In this document: one piece after another, positions 6,137-6,152 of the stretch
How positions within the stretch are numbered: position 1 is the stretch's first letter
Layout: each line of letters starts with the position of its first letter
Assembly: GCA_023388015.1 (NCBI GenBank)
Contig: JAEWHB010000162.1
Span: 1-6,152 of the forward strand
Length of the DNA: 6,152 nucleotides
Source of the DNA: Bacteroidota bacterium
GTDB lineage: Bacteria > Bacteroidota > Bacteroidia > Flavobacteriales > Weeksellaceae
Reading direction: 5' to 3'
Program-made: the position numbers and the translations under genes
The notes under the pieces: model-generated
Database searches by the model: none
Seen by the model: only the letters and a program-made list of their open reading frames with translations
Told to the model about the DNA's origin: nothing

Positions 6137-6152
6137 ATGGCGAAAGCAAGAA
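6137..6152 (+). CDS. Start of an unidentified gene, cut by the right edge
   Basis: An ATG at 6137 opens a frame reading Met-Ala-Lys-Ala-Arg before the window ends. It is supported by its position: it follows a strong terminator and a well-placed TAnnTTTG promoter, and its leader (ATTCAAACAACC) is A-rich as in neighbouring genes. Five residues do not identify a product. A MAK-type start is common to many small basic or zinc-binding proteins, including RadA in this phylum, but this is only a possibility and no assignment is made. Confidence 0.55.

Noticed and set aside
1..6152. CRISPR arrays, insertion sequences, tRNA/rRNA genes, riboswitches or a defence or toxin-antitoxin system
   Set aside because: I saw no direct repeat arrays, transposase motifs, RNA-gene signatures or matching protein domains; the longest gap between genes is 129 bp (6008-6136) and is explained by a terminator and promoter.

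Overview
The window looks like chromosomal DNA of a Bacteroidota bacterium of the order Flavobacteriales, most likely the Chryseobacterium group (inference, no search run). The reasons are moderate-to-low GC, A-rich leaders without convincing Shine-Dalgarno sites, TAnnTTTG promoter motifs, and the end of what looks like a flexirubin/aryl-polyene gene cluster. Seven substantial genes are present, and an eighth is just entered at the right edge.

Left part (1-2106, + strand): the C-terminal end of a large envelope-lipid protein (acyltransferase tail plus a short SAM-methyltransferase domain) overlaps by 17 bp a CrtI/phytoene-desaturase-like FAD oxidoreductase. In flavobacteria this pair typically belongs to flexirubin-type dialkylresorcinol/aryl-polyene pigment clusters. 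Middle part (2103-3775, - strand): a two-gene unit encodes an SprT-like zinc metalloprotein followed by a monofunctional mannose-1-phosphate guanylyltransferase, joined by an ATGA overlap. The guanylyltransferase converges on the oxidoreductase so tightly that the two stop codons share bases.

Right part (3829-6007, + strand): a divergent promoter region of only 53 bp leads into an MlaE-type permease, an MlaF-type ATPase (TGATG overlap) and, 29 bp later, a small signal-peptide-bearing outer-membrane beta-barrel protein. A strong intrinsic terminator (about 6030-6071) ends this unit. After it come one or two TAnnTTTG promoter motifs and the first five codons of a further gene at 6137.

Functionally the window is envelope-oriented: pigment/lipid tailoring, GDP-mannose supply for glycans, phospholipid transport and an outer-membrane protein. 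No CRISPR array, mobile element, tRNA, rRNA or defence system is visible, and no gap between genes exceeds 300 bases. I found no clear undescribed system. The best second looks are a perfect dyad inside the mlaE promoter spacer, the almost absent mlaE leader, the abbreviated methyltransferase domain, and an MlaEF pair followed by a beta-barrel rather than an MCE protein.
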